Positions 44,023 through 53,879 of a stretch of 64,000 nucleotides of DNA are shown piece after piece. This stretch comes from Blastobasis lacticolella. Taxonomy: Eukaryota; Arthropoda; Insecta; Lepidoptera; Blastobasidae. The stretch lies in the NCBI GenBank assembly GCA_905147135.1, contig LR990049.1, positions 3,179,428 to 3,243,427 of the forward strand, read 5' to 3'. The notes below the pieces were generated by a model. The model saw nothing but the letters and a program-made list of their open reading frames with translations, did not search any database and was not told the origin of the DNA. Numbering within the stretch: the first letter of the stretch is position 1; each line of letters begins with the position of its first letter. The position numbers and the translations under genes were made by a program.

Positions 44023-44214
44023 TAGAGCTTTATTATATATATATGTATAGTACTATATTTATTTATTTATCTATATAGTATATATTATATTAATATCTAT
44101 ATACATATATATATTTGCTATGTTCAAAATTATACATAAATGAATGTCTAGTGTTTAAGTTAATTAATACCTGTAAAATAAAAGTTATTTAGTTATAAGT
44201 GCTCAATATTGCCT
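44023..44214. other. AT-rich tail region
   Basis: TATATA-rich sequence follows the LINE stop codon (44040-44115), with AAAATAAAAGTTATT near 44175. It is probably the 3' UTR of the LINE. Confidence 0.45.
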
Positions 44215-44371
44215 CCACCGCTCTTTAGATCTCCTTTCAGAGGGTCTAAGGTTGGCTGGAAGAAATCCCATTGTGGGATAAGCCCGCCTTTGCTTTGTAA
44301 AATGATATTTTTCTACCTACTGTATTTCTTTTTAATTGCAATAAAGAGTTTACATACATACATACATACGC
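44215..44371 (+). repeat. LINE 3' end with (TACA)n tail
   Basis: CTCCTTTCAGAGGGTCTAAG, GGCTGGAAGAAATCCCATTG, GATAAGCCCGCCTTTGC and AATTGCAATAAAGAGTTTAC, then TACATACATACATAC. This is a typical LINE 3' UTR, polyadenylation signal and short-repeat tail. It is not contiguous with its own ORF. Confidence 0.7.
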
Positions 44372-44618
44372 CTCACGTATTTGGCTACTTCGAAGATGTA
44401 AAGTGAAGGACGCGTCATTCAATTTAATTCAATTCAAATTTTTTTTATTGATTAGGACATTAAATATCTCTTTCAATCGTCAAAAAGGAGGGGGGTAGGA
44501 AAGTAGGAAGGAAACACACAGTGACACGCTGACCGCCCTATGGCCGTAGATAAACGTATCCCTCGCCAGCGACAACCGAACCGGGCTCGACAATGCCAGA
44601 CAGAGCCGGAACGCTATA

Positions 44619-45718
44619 TTATATTATATACTCGTAGGTATAGGTCATGATGTTCAGATCTATAAATAATTGCCTCGCTGGCGCATCAAGCGCCACGTGT
44701 GATAAAATCCGCACTGCCTTCTTCTGTAAAATGAATGGCCTGTTTCTATCCGCTGCCTGTCCCCATAAATCAATACCATAGGCCAAATGGGAATAAAAAA
44801 GTGCATAATATGCTGTTATTAATGTATGTTTTTTCGCGTCAGTGTCCGTGATAGTCGCATGATGGCGAACAGCGCTGAGTTCAGCTTTCGACACGGTTTA
44901 TCAATGTGGTCCTGCCATTGGAGATACCGATCGAACTCAAAGCCAACAAAGCGAGCACAGTCGACATGGGAAATGGGAACATCGTCCACACGCACCGACA
45001 TCGATGGTCCCGAACGCCGCCTTAAGGAAAACTCCATAACGTTAGTCTTAGAGATGTTTAGTTGCATACCATTTGCACGCGACCCCGCTGCGATCGTGTG
45101 CGTTACTGATTGGACATTTAAGACCAGCTCGTGCTCATCACTAGCGTGAACTATAGCACAGATGTCATCGGCATACATGATGAAATCGACAAAACTGGAA
45201 TCAAACGGTAGTACATTCATCATCAGCAGGAAGATACTGTTTCCGACATTGGACCCCTGTGGAACGGATCTGTTACCGATCAGGTCGGGTTTAGACCTGC
45301 TGCTGCCTACATCGGTCACCTGCGTGCGATTTGACAAGAAAGTTAATATAATCTGAAGAGACACTCCACGTACGCCATAGTGTTCCAGTTTAGAAGTAAT
45401 GAGTTTATGGTCAACCAAGTCGAAAGCACGGGACAGGTCAAAAAATACGGCCGCGACGTGTCTCCTCGCCTCCAGCTGGCGCGCCGCGCCCGCCGTGGAG
45501 CGGCCCGCCTGGTAGGCATGCTGCTGCGGACACAGCGATTTATTACTAGATAGAAAATCCGCGAGGCGTGAGCAAATTCTAATTTCAAAAATTTTTGAGA
45601 TCGCCGGTACTAGGGATATCGGTCTGTAACTTTTTAAATCAGTCTTGATACCCTTACCCTTGTAAACAGGAATAACTTTTAAAATTTTTAGTAAGTCAGG
45701 ATATTCGCCGTTACTCAC
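44619..45718 (-). pseudogene. Reverse transcriptase of the antisense LINE
   Basis: The minus frame 45718-44819 carries IPVYKGKG, SYRPISLVPAISKIFE, QHAYQAGRSTAGAARQLEA, FFDLSRAFDLVDHKL, GNRSVPQGSNVGNSIF and MYADDICAIVHASDEHE, with catalytic Asp residues intact. A frame change near 44820 continues as LITAYYALFYSHLAYGIDLW, then ILQKKAVRIL, up to the stop near 44622. The linker upstream (about 46034-45813) is poorly conserved, with a separate open frame ending in KKKLKN. Confidence 0.85.
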
Positions 45719-46081
45719 AGACTCATAAAAGAAGTCACATAAAATTAATAAAAAATCATGAGGTAACCAGTGTAAAATATACGTAGGAACGTCGTAAATA
45801 TCTTTAGTTTGTTTAGATTTTATTTTTTAGTTTTTTTTTTATTTCGGCAATTGTAAATGGTTTGAAAAACATATTTCGTTGTACAGGTGGAATATTAGTA
45901 CGTAATAATTGCATAGCATCCACAATATTAGGTCGCAGCGGCGTGTCCCGCACAACCGATATGTAGTACGCTTTGAGCGCACTCGCTAGGCGCTGCCGCC
46001 CCGTTTCGCCCTGGCCGCCTATTGCGTGCTGCATATGTCCATCCCATTCGCATGTGGATTTTTGTTTGTTACTGATTTTAT

Positions 46082-46450
46082 CATCATCATCATCATCATC
46101 TTGGTGTTAATGTCCCGGTTGTGCTCTCGCGCACGAGGGCCCGGGGTCCGCCTTGACCATGATCCAGGATTTGGCAGGTCAGGTAATTACAGTGGAGCGA
46201 CTGCCGTCTGACCTCCATGACCCTGCTAACAAGGGAAACTGACCAGATTGGATCATGGTTACACATCCAGTCGCCTGAATGTGCAGGTTTCATCACGATG
46301 TTTTCCCTCACCGTAAGAGCATCGGTTAGTATTCAACTAATGTACATAACTCAGAAAACAGTCATTGGTACATGGCCGGAGCGGGATTCGAACCCGGGAC
46401 CTCTGGCTTACGAGTCGTATACTCTAACCGTTCGGCCACCGACGCTCTCA
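46082..46450 (-). repeat. Full-length tRNA-derived SINE, family A (reference copy)
   Basis: On the minus strand it begins GAGCGTCGGTGGCCGAACGG (box A region), then box B GGTTCGAATCC (about 46398-46388) and a body with TGTACCAATGACTGTTTTCT. A hairpin around CAGTCGCCTGAATGTG follows, then a tail ending in a GATGATGATGATGATGATGA run. It is flanked by a 10-bp target duplication CTGATTTTAT (46072-46081 and 46458-46467). It is inserted in the antisense LINE. Confidence 0.9.
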
Positions 46451-46469
46451 ATTGTTTCTGATTTTATGA

Positions 46470-47525
46470 CATCCCATAATGCCCGACCAGAATTTTCAGC
46501 GGCAAAGATAGTGTTATTTAAATATTTTTTTCTAGTTCCCGCGAGCAGACTTATGTGCCTACTTTTGCAGCTTAAGTAAAATTGTTGCAGTTTCATATTA
46601 CCAGGGAAATGTTGTGTATACATATGTACCAATTGTAAGAAATCACTTGAGGATTCAGTGACATTATTACACCACACCTGCCATCTAGTGCGGTATTGAA
46701 TTTTCTTAATCATACAGAATTTATTGAATAGTGTTAATACATTTAATAATGTCCCTATTAAATTATCAGAGCAAGCCCAGTCATATTGCGATAAAGCATT
46801 TATAAATTTATTAATATTGTTTTCCGACGTCAGTCTTTTAATTATATGTTTGGTAGCTGTTATCGGTTTCGACACCGTTATGTCCACACAAACAGCAATA
46901 TGGTCGCTAATTCCTATATCAAGAGGCGATGCCTTTATGTTGTCCACATCAGAGTAGACATGATCTAAACAGGTGCTCGATACACCATGAATTCGCGTAG
47001 GAAAATATACAAAAGACTTTAATTTGTATAGGTTTAGTAAATCAAATAATTCCTTTTTTTGTTTTGACGATTTTAAAATATCGATATTAACATCCCCCAT
47101 TATCAATATTTGAGCATTTTCGTGGACAATAGTCTGAAGAACTAGTTCTAATTGCCGAGTGAAGACCCTAAAATCACCCTCCGTATTAGATCGATATATA
47201 TAAATGATAATTAGGTTCAATTCCACAATTTCAACAGCAGCAATCTCAATTTGCATCTCGACAGAGAAAGTGCAAAGGTCGCTTCTCTCTAAAAACGTAA
47301 TATTTTTATTCACAAAAATGCAGGTACCACCATGCCGCCTTGAGGGCCTACAATAATGAGAAGCTAAACTATAATTCATTATACTGCAGACTCTGAGCTC
47401 ATCCTCGCTCATCCAGTGCTCGGTTAGCAGCAAGATGTCGCAACACCTATTACTCTGAGTAAATGATTCTATGAGTTGAGTCTTATAGTCTTTGTCGTAC
47501 TTTGTGAGTAGGTACTTTAGTCGAC
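46470..47525 (-). pseudogene. Endonuclease domain of the antisense LINE
   Basis: The minus frame from about 47525 reads LLTEHWMSEDELRVCSIMNY, HGGTCIFVNKNI, ILIMGDVNIDIL, STCLDHVYSDVDNI and DIGISDHIAVCVD, i.e. the E, D, N and H motifs of an AP-type endonuclease. An intact stretch of over 300 codons continues to the SINE boundary. The first endonuclease motif (NIRS) is missing, so it is truncated at the 5' side. Confidence 0.85.
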
Positions 47526-48204
47526 ATTTTCACCAGAAAATAATTAAATACGCGGAGAGCAATTTCTGAGTACGTTGACCTCTCCGGGGGTGAGGGGGGA
47601 CTGATACTATACTATACAATACTGGGATACTGGGATCCCGAAATACCGGGAGCCCGCATAAATTTTGCGGGACTAATCTCGCTCGAAAAATTTGCGGGAT
47701 CCTGCTGTACTGGGTGGATTACACAGAAGCGTGGTTCATACTTATTAATCTGCGCGCCGCGGCGGTTTCGCGGTTTGATAGCTAATAATATAACGATTTA
47801 ATTCTTAATTTACCCTCTGTATTTTTTAAATTTCTTTAATACGAACGCTTTACGCCAGACAATATTGTTTTACAGAAGACAGCATATTGATATACCATAA
47901 CCAGTATAAGATGAGCTAGCGTCTCTAGAGATGCGCACAGCAATGTTAGCTCCATTTAAAGTGATTTAAGTTGGTCAATATGCCGTCTTTGGCGATGAGG
48001 CACGGACGCTGCGCCGTCAAGTGCGGCAGGCAAGACAAGTCTGTCTGGCCGCTCGCATATATGAGCGTATATGGAAACATACGGGGTGGTTCGATTATTA
48101 TGCACGCAAGTGCATTTCCAAAATAATGTTTAATTTTCTTATTATGTTTACGAGAATGAAAGATATATGCCTTTACGTGTTTGTGATATATACGTAATTA
48201 ATTC
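47526..48204. other. Gene-free stretch with GGGATCC/GCGGGA repeats
   Basis: About 47625-47715 holds several short direct and inverted phrases: ATACTGGGATCCCG, ATACCGGGAGCCCG, AATTTTGCGGGAC and AAATTTGCGGGATCC. No coding frame. Confidence 0.4.
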
Positions 48205-48390
48205 AACGATATCATTCGTCGGGCCTTTACTAGCGCCAAATGTGTGACCGTATTAGAACCTGGCGACCTCATGCGTGACGACAGTAAAAGGCCTAATAGA
48301 ATGACCCTGTTTCCGTGGAAGTTGGGAAGGCCTTTGGTGTGGGACGCTACTTGCGTCGACACCCTTGCGCCTTCACATCTTTCTAGAATA
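48205..48390 (+). pseudogene. Retroelement-like fragment with the [17 protein letters not shown] signature
   Basis: The frame from 48205 reads [20 protein letters not shown], then [20 protein letters not shown] and [12 protein letters not shown]. The pattern RPD-x(n)-W-x-x-G-x-x-LVWDxTCVDTLA is one I associate with modules found beside reverse transcriptases in animal genomes. Here the usual PD is PN. It ends at 48390 near an ACAGGGT-bearing transposon end. The identification is from memory of the pattern. Confidence 0.45.
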
Positions 48391-48400
48391 CAGGGTAGGT

Positions 48401-48437
48401 TATATACAGGGTGTTTCATAATACATGTATAAAGCCG
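48401..48437 (+). repeat. Transposon end motif TATATACAGGGTGTTTCATA, partner of 59298-59334
   Basis: This 37-bp block is exactly reverse-complementary to 59298-59334. The motif ACAGGGTGTTTCATAAT looks like the terminus of a DNA transposon family. The two copies lie 11 kb apart, and I do not claim that they are two ends of one element. Confidence 0.7.
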
Positions 48438-48785
48438 AAAGGGTGTTAAAGTAGAGCTTTCAAAGAGTGCACTGGCGACTTCATTTTATCCGGACATTGA
48501 ATTTTAATTTTAATAAAAAATATTAATTTTTAAAGATAAATAACCATATCGACTACGTTGAAGCGCAGCTCTATTTCAAGTTGATGATCATATAAAAAAC
48601 AGGTTAACAACCTCGTGCGACCCCTATCGAAACAAAGCAACCTCCTCAAGCCTACTACCAGGAGCCTAATGCTGCGTACACACCGGGCGATGTATGACGC
48701 GCACCCGTTTCGGCCAACGATTGTCCCGTTGGCGTGTGCCAGCCGGCAATCCGCAGTGCAGCGTGGCGGTAACATCAAACGGATA
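48438..48785. other. Left flank of the Gypsy-type element
   Basis: No gene supported. The stretch 48607-48666 (AACCTCGTGC ... ACTACCAGG) resembles 55418-55476 beyond the other end of the LTR element. The 68-codon frame at 48615-48821 is unassigned. Confidence 0.35.
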
Positions 48786-48790
48786 GAAGT
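48786..48790. other. Target-site duplication GAAGT (left)
   Basis: Five bases immediately before the 5' LTR, repeated at 55209-55213 after the 3' LTR. Confidence 0.85.
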
Positions 48791-48968
48791 TGTTGGATGG
48801 CTAAGCCATAAATATTTATAAAAATATGATTATGACAGCTCAGACTGTCAGAGAGATTTGACGTTTATGTAACCACGTTTTGAGGTTCGTCAAACTAACC
48901 TGTAAAAGAAGGAGTCTGAATAAAATACGTTTAATTACTATAAAACAGTGAGTTTTAATAATATAACA
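48791..48968 (+). repeat. 5' LTR, 178 bp
   Basis: Starts TGTTGGATGGCTAAGCC, ends TTTTAATAATATAACA. Contains ACAGCTCAGACTGTCAGAGAGA (imperfect dyad) and GAATAAAATACG, a candidate polyadenylation signal. Matches the 3' LTR in every base I compared. A very short LTR for a Gypsy element. Confidence 0.92.
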
Positions 48969-48987
48969 TGGTGGCAGCGAAAAAGTC
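48969..48987 (+). promoter_or_regulatory. Candidate primer binding site
   Basis: TGGTGGCAGCGAAAAAGTC follows the LTR directly. PBSs begin TGG and complement a tRNA 3' end; here the complement would end CGCTGCCACCA. I cannot name the tRNA. Confidence 0.6.
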
Positions 48988-49002
48988 AATCAATATTTAG
49001 TC

Positions 49003-49950
49003 ATGTCGGAAACAGCTTTATCTAAGATTCTCCAACAACAAACCGCTTTGCTTCAAGAAATGCAACAGCAGATGGCACGCCTTTCGAAGCCGGAATTAAA
49101 TATAAACGTACCGTGGCCAGCTCCTATAAACACTGGTATTTGTCCTGAAGATGCATTTAAAACGTTTGAAGTGTCGTGGTATAATTATTGCCGCGCGACG
49201 CAAATGGACTCTTGGAATCCAAGCCAAGAGTCTAGGAAGGTAAGCGTCCTATTTAGTGCCATCGGTGAAGAGGCATTAACAAAATATGCATACTTTGGCT
49301 TCACTCAATCAGACAGGGAAAACAAATCCTGTACAGATATCCTACAAATAATAGGAGGTAAAATGGTTCCAAAAAAGAACATAATTTATAACAGATATCT
49401 GTTCCTTAGCCGACATCAATCACATAACGAACCATTTGACATCTTTTACTCAGACCTTGCCAAATTGGTCGAAGAATGTTTATACAAAGAATTCAAAGAA
49501 GAAATGCTACGGGACAATATTGTTATTGGTATTACTGACATGGCATTAAAAAAAGAGTTACTAAAAAAAGACAATTTAACTCTAAATGATGCGGTAAATT
49601 TTTGTCGTGCTGCAGAGGCAACTGATAAGCAAATGAGAAGTTTAACATCAGCATCATCATCTATTTCTTCTGAAATAAAAAAGATAGCAGATAATTCAAA
49701 TAAAGAAAAAAAAGGAAAATGCAAGTTCTGTGGTACTAATCATATATTCAAAAAAGAAAATTGCCCGGCATGGGGTAAAACATGCGCAAACTGTAAAGGT
49801 AAAAATCATAATCAAATTGTGTGCAAGAAGAAAAAAGAAATCAAAGAATTAAAAGAAGATAGAGATTCTTTGTCAGGTCTATCAGATTCTGATTCTGATA
49901 TTCAGATAATCAACAAGATAATGGATAAAAAGAATACCAGCCAAGCATAG
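49003..49950 (+). CDS. Gag of the Gypsy-type element
   Basis: A 315-residue product starting MSETALSKILQQQTALLQEM, an N-terminal coiled-coil-like Gln/Leu stretch. A capsid-like region (about 50-220) follows with EDAFKTFEVSWYNYC and FSAIGEEALTKYAYF. The C-terminal zinc knuckles read CKFCGTNHIF...CPAWGKTC, then CANCKGKNHNQIVC, after a Lys-rich linker (about 225-285). It assembles the particle and packages the RNA. The stop TAG (49948-49950) is in the same frame as pol, with no intervening shift, so read-through or a late nonsense mutation is possible. No other break is seen. Confidence 0.9.
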   Translation: MSETALSKILQQQTALLQEMQQQMARLSKPELNINVPWPAPINTGICPEDAFKTFEVSWYNYCRATQMDSWNPSQESRKVSVLFSAIGEEALTKYAYFGFTQSDRENKSCTDILQIIGGKMVPKKNIIYNRYLFLSRHQSHNEPFDIFYSDLAKLVEECLYKEFKEEMLRDNIVIGITDMALKKELLKKDNLTLNDAVNFCRAAEATDKQMRSLTSASSSISSEIKKIADNSNKEKKGKCKFCGTNHIFKKENCPAWGKTCANCKGKNHNQIVCKKKKEIKELKEDRDSLSGLSDSDSDIQIINKIMDKKNTSQA

Positions 49951-52900
49951 TGCAAAATAGAATATAAAAATAAAAATGGATGGTACGAAACTACCTGCTT
50001 ACTGGATACAGCCGCTGATGAATGCCTAATCGGATATAAAAATTTAGAAGGCATGTTTGAAAAGGATTACATACAGAAAAAAATGAAACCTTCAAATAAA
50101 TCTTTATTCAGTTTTGGAGGACATAATATTTTGATACATGGTGAAATAGAAATAATTTTACGTGTCAAGACATCTGAACATTTATCAAAGTATAGTGTTA
50201 CATTCCAAGTTGTGCATAATAAGCATATTCCACTTCTTTCGTGTAAAGCATGTACTAAAATGGGCCTTGTGAAGTTTTGTAAGGAGGTCAAATGTAATTC
50301 ACAACACACCATTGATATAATAAAAAAATATGAGCAGGTATTTACAGGCAGAGGAAGTTTCGCAGGAGAAGTTAACCTCGAAATAAATGAAGATGTCCCT
50401 CCAGTAATACAGAAAGCTCGTCGTGTCCCTGTTGCTTTACGACCTATGCTGAAGGATGAACTGAAACGATTACAAGAGGAAGGAATTATAGTAAAAGAAG
50501 ATAATCACACAGATTGGGTAAGCAATATTCTAATCATAAAAAAAAAAGATAATTTTAGAATATGCCTTGACCCAATTCCCCTAAATAAAGCTTTGAAAAG
50601 GCCTAACTACCAATTCACAACTGTTGATGAAATCTTACCTGAATTAGGTTGTGCAAAAGTATTCTCTACCTTTGATGTCAAGAAGGGCTTCTGGCATTTA
50701 AATTTGTCTGAACAAAGCAGCAAATTAACAACATTTTGGACACCATTTGGTAGATATCGGTGGAAAGTTCTTCCCTTTGGCATATCATCAGCTCCAGATT
50801 ATTTCCAAATTAAAATGTCTGAAATAATTCAAGGTCTAAAGGGTGTTGAAGCTTTGGTAGACGATTTACTTGTTTATGGAGTGGGAGACAGTATGTCTGA
50901 AGCCGTCCATGATCACAACAAAAATTTAGAGAATTTACTGGAAAGGCTGCTCAAATTTAATTGCCGGTTGAATAAAGATAAGACCAAATTACTCCAGACA
51001 TCAGTGCAATATTATGGACATATTTTCACAAACAAAGGCCTTCAACCAGATCCTGATAAGATAGAAGCAATTATGAATATACCTACTCCACGAAATAAAA
51101 AGGAGCTTCAAAGATTTCTAGGAGTTGTGACTTACCTCAGTAGATTTATTCCAAACTTGAGTGCAGAGTCCTCACATTTGAGACAGCTGACTCACGATAA
51201 AACTGAATGGATTTGGAATAAGAGTACACAAAAAGAGTTTGAAAAGCTGAAATCTGTAATAAGTGATATAAAAACATTAAAATATTTTGACAAAAATGAT
51301 ACATTGATTGTTGAATGTGATTCCAGCGAAGGAGCATTGGGGGTGGCTCTATTCCAACAGAACCAGCCGGTGGCGTATGCATCGCGACGTCTGACTCCCA
51401 CTGAAAGAAAATATGCACAAATAGAGAAAGAATTATTAGCAGTTGTCTTCGCCTGTACCAGGTTTGATCAATATATTGTTGGAAATTTAAAAACAGTAAT
51501 CAAAACAGATCATAAACCACTTCTAAATATTTTTAGGAAACCTTTGCTCCTTGCACCTAAAAGGCTACAGTCCATGCTCTTAATTCTACAAAGGTATTGT
51601 TTGGAGTTAGAGTTTGTGCCCGGAAAAGACAATATTATGGCAGATGCTCTGTCAAGATTTTATTTAGAGTGCAAAGATATAGATAAATCAAAGAATATGA
51701 AAATATTCAAAATAATTGAGAGAGTCAACCCCATAGAAAATTTACCAATATCTGATAATTGCATAAAAGATATACAGAAAGCAACTTCACAAGATGTCAA
51801 TCTTACTGTGTTAAAAGATTATATACAGCATGGATGGCCAAAATATGCAAGAAATATACCAGATGCACTGAAACCTAACCACAGTCTTAAGGGAGATTTA
51901 ACAATGCACAAGGGTCTTATTTTAAAAAATCAGTCTATACTGATTCCAGAGTCACTTCGTATAATCATGTTAAACAAACTACATAAGGCGCATTCAGGTA
52001 TAGAGAACACTCTTAAATTGGCTAGAGATGCTATATATTGGCCCTCCATGTCTTGTGACATCAAAGAAATTATAAAAAACTGCTCTGTGTGTGTTAAATT
52101 TCAGCCAAGTCAACAAAGAATGACAATGCAAAGTCATAGGGTACCTGATTATCCGTTTCAGATAGTGTCAATGGATGTTTTCTTCTTCACATGCAATGGT
52201 AGACAAGTCAAGTACCTGATTACCGTAGACCATTACTCTGATTACTTTGAAATAGATAACTTGAAAGACCTGTCAGCGAGATCGGTGATTGAATGCTGTA
52301 AGAAAAATTTTTCAAGGCATGGTATACCTGAGATTGTTGTGACTGATGGAGGTACCAACTTTGTCAATCAAGAGTTTACAGAATTTTCTAATCAATGGAA
52401 CTTCATAAAAGTAACGTCTTCACCACATCATCCTCAAGGAAACGGAAAAGCAGAAGCCACTGTAAAAATTGCTAAAAGACTTCTATTAGAATCAAATGAG
52501 AATGGAGAAGATTTCTGGCTGAGTCTTCTATGTTTGAGAAATACTCCTAACAAATTAAACACCAGTCCAGTGCAGAGACTGTACTCTCGAAGAACTAGAG
52601 GGTATTTACCAATAATACAAGATATGCTAAAACCTAGAGTTGTACAAAATGTCTCAGATGATATCACTAAAAAGAAAGAAATCGTAAAGCACTCTTATGA
52701 CAAACGAGCAAAGAAAGCAACTCCTCTTGAAATAGGACAACCTGTTACAGTTCAACTTCAACCATCATTAAACAAAACATGGACACCAGGAATCATAACG
52801 GGTGTGCTGTCTGACAGATCTTACCTTGTAAACATTAATGACACATCATATAGGAGAGATCAGTCCCATATTAAACCTCTCAATAATGATGAGTATGGTG

Positions 52901-53166
52901 AAAATCATAAGCATATACAACCAGATATGTCATTGAGTACAGCTCAAAATATTGCTAATTGTAATGATCCTACAGTATCACCTCCATTATCTCCAGTGGA
53001 ATCCCTTGTAAAATTAACTAATGTTTCCCCTCAAGTGTCAAAATATGCAAGGAATCAATCTCCAGTAAGTGACATTGAGCCAGGAAAAGAAACATTAATT
53101 AATTCCTCTAGACCTAAGAGAGACATTAAGAAGCCTAGTTATTTTAATGACTATATTTGTTACTAG
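49951..53166 (+). CDS. Pro-Pol of the Gypsy-type element (protease, RT, RNase H, integrase)
   Basis: Open in the gag frame directly after the TAG. The first Met is at 50053, already past the protease active site, so expression probably needs read-through. The protease has LLDTAADECLIG (about 49999-50040), with Ala where DTGA is usual, and LLSCKA near 50240. The RT has ILIIKKKDNFRICLD, FDVKKGFWHLNLSE, LPFGISSAP and VDDLLVY (catalytic VDD at 50857-50865). RNase H has VECDSSEGALGVALF (Asp codon near 51319) and KTDHKPLLN. Integrase has HKAHSGIENTLKLARDAIYW and CxVC (HHCC), then SMDVFF, VVTDGGTNF and GKAEATVK as the D,D,E triad. The C-terminal tail is Lys/Ser-rich. No internal stop from 49951 to the TAG at 53164-53166. 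Confidence 0.9.
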   Translation, partial: CKIEYKNKNGWYETTCLLDTAADECLIGYKNLEGMFEKDYIQKKMKPSNKSLFSFGGHNILIHGEIEIILRVKTSEHLSKYSVTFQVVHNKHIPLLSCKACTKMGLVKFCKEVKCNSQHTIDIIKKYEQVFTGRGSFAGEVNLEINEDVPPVIQKARRVPVALRPMLKDELKRLQEEGIIVKEDNHTDWVSNILIIKKKDNFRICLDPIPLNKALKRPNYQFTTVDEILPELGCAKVFSTFDVKKGFWHLNLSEQSSKLTTFWTPFGRYRWKVLPFGISSAPDYFQIKMSEIIQGLKGVEALVDDLLVYGVGDSMSEAVHDHNKNLENLLERLLKFNCRLNKDKTKLLQTSVQYYGHIFTNKGLQPDPDKIEAIMNIPTPRNKKELQRFLGVVTYLSRFIPNLSAESSHLRQLTHDKTEWIWNKSTQKEFEKLKSVISDIKTLKYFDKNDTLIVECDSSEGALGVALFQQNQPVAYASRRLTPTERKYAQIEKELLAVVFACTRFDQYIVGNLKTVIKTDHKPLLNIFRKPLLLAPKRLQSMLLILQRYCLELEFVPGKDNIMADALSRFYLECKDIDKSKNMKIFKIIERVNPIENLPISDNCIKDIQKATSQDVNLTVLKDYIQHGWPKYARNIPDALKPNHSLKGDLTMHKGLILKNQSILIPESLRIIMLNKLHKAHSGIENTLKLARDAIYWPSMSCDIKEIIKNCSVCVKFQPSQQRMTMQSHRVPDYPFQIVSMDVFFFTCNGRQVKYLITVDHYSDYFEIDNLKDLSARSVIECCKKNFSRHGIPEIVVTDGGTNFVNQEFTEFSNQWNFIKVTSSPHHPQGNGKAEATVKIAKRLLLESNENGEDFWLSLLCLRNTPNKLNTSPVQRLYSRRTRGYLPIIQDMLKPRVVQNVSDDITKKKEIVKHSYDKRAKKATPLEIGQPVTVQLQPSLNKTWTPGIITGVLSDRSYLVNINDTSYRRDQSHIKPLNNDEYGENHKHIQPDMSLSTAQNIANCNDPTVSPPLSPVESLVKLTNVSPQVSKYARNQSPVSDIEPGKETLINSSRPKRDIKKPSYFNDYICY

Positions 53167-53879
53167 CGGCCCGCCCCGGCTTCGCACGGGTACCATTACG
53201 GGTACACGGGTTACACACGACCGCTGCTGCGTAGGGAGCCGACCGCGCGAGTGAGCCGAGCGGCACTTTATTTCTTGACATTGACTACCGTACCCCGTGC
53301 TGCCTAGATAGCCGAGCGGACTGAGCGGCGAAAACGCGACTTTTTTCTAATATTCACATTTTTAAACTCGTGATATCTTTCGAATGGAATGTCTGAATTG
53401 AATAATTCAAAAAGTTATATAAAGGTATTGAAGCAGTCGTGAATATGAAAGTAATTGATTTTGATAAGGATTAATACCAAGGTACAAATAAAGAGCGTTT
53501 TTTAGCGGCGGCATTTCAATTAAATTTTGAAAATAAAAGAACACTTATTGTGACATAACTATAATAGTTAGACATATACTGTCGCGACACTTTTTGTAGA
53601 TAATGATGTGTTCTGCAAAATCATAGTACATTATTTGTTCTATCATCAATAGTTTTCGCAGCACACGCGATGTAAGGAATTATTTTAAAGAAATTTTTGG
53701 ATTTTTTTTAAGGATCCGTAATTTAAAAAAAAATATAATGTAGCCTATGTCACCTGGGGATACTGTAGCTTTCCAACGGTGAAGGAATTTTTGAAATCGG
53801 TCCAGTAGTTTCGAAGCCTATTCAATACAAACAAACAAACAAAAAATCAAACATTTCCTCTTTATAATATTATATAGTA
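53167..53879 (+). repeat. Passenger repeat A between pol and the 3' LTR
   Basis: Starts GCGGCCCGCCCCGGCTTCGC and ends TTTCCTCTTTATAATATTATA. The last 200 bp read TGTAGCCTATGTCACC, AATCGGTCCAGTAGTTTCG and AAACAAACAAACAAA. These are the start and end of an interspersed insect repeat class that I cannot name. It aligns along most of its length with the next repeat but is clearly diverged. Confidence 0.7.

Larger units (their letters stand above)
44408..47525 (-). mobile_element. Antisense LINE split by a SINE
   Basis: On the minus strand the order is endonuclease (47525-46470), linker, reverse transcriptase (45718-44619) and a 3' UTR ending in a TTTGAATTGAATTAAATTGA tail (44408). The SINE at 46082-46450 interrupts it between the endonuclease and linker. 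The 5' end is truncated near 47525. Its 3' UTR family recurs at 17.5, 21.7 and 25.2 kb. Confidence 0.8.
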
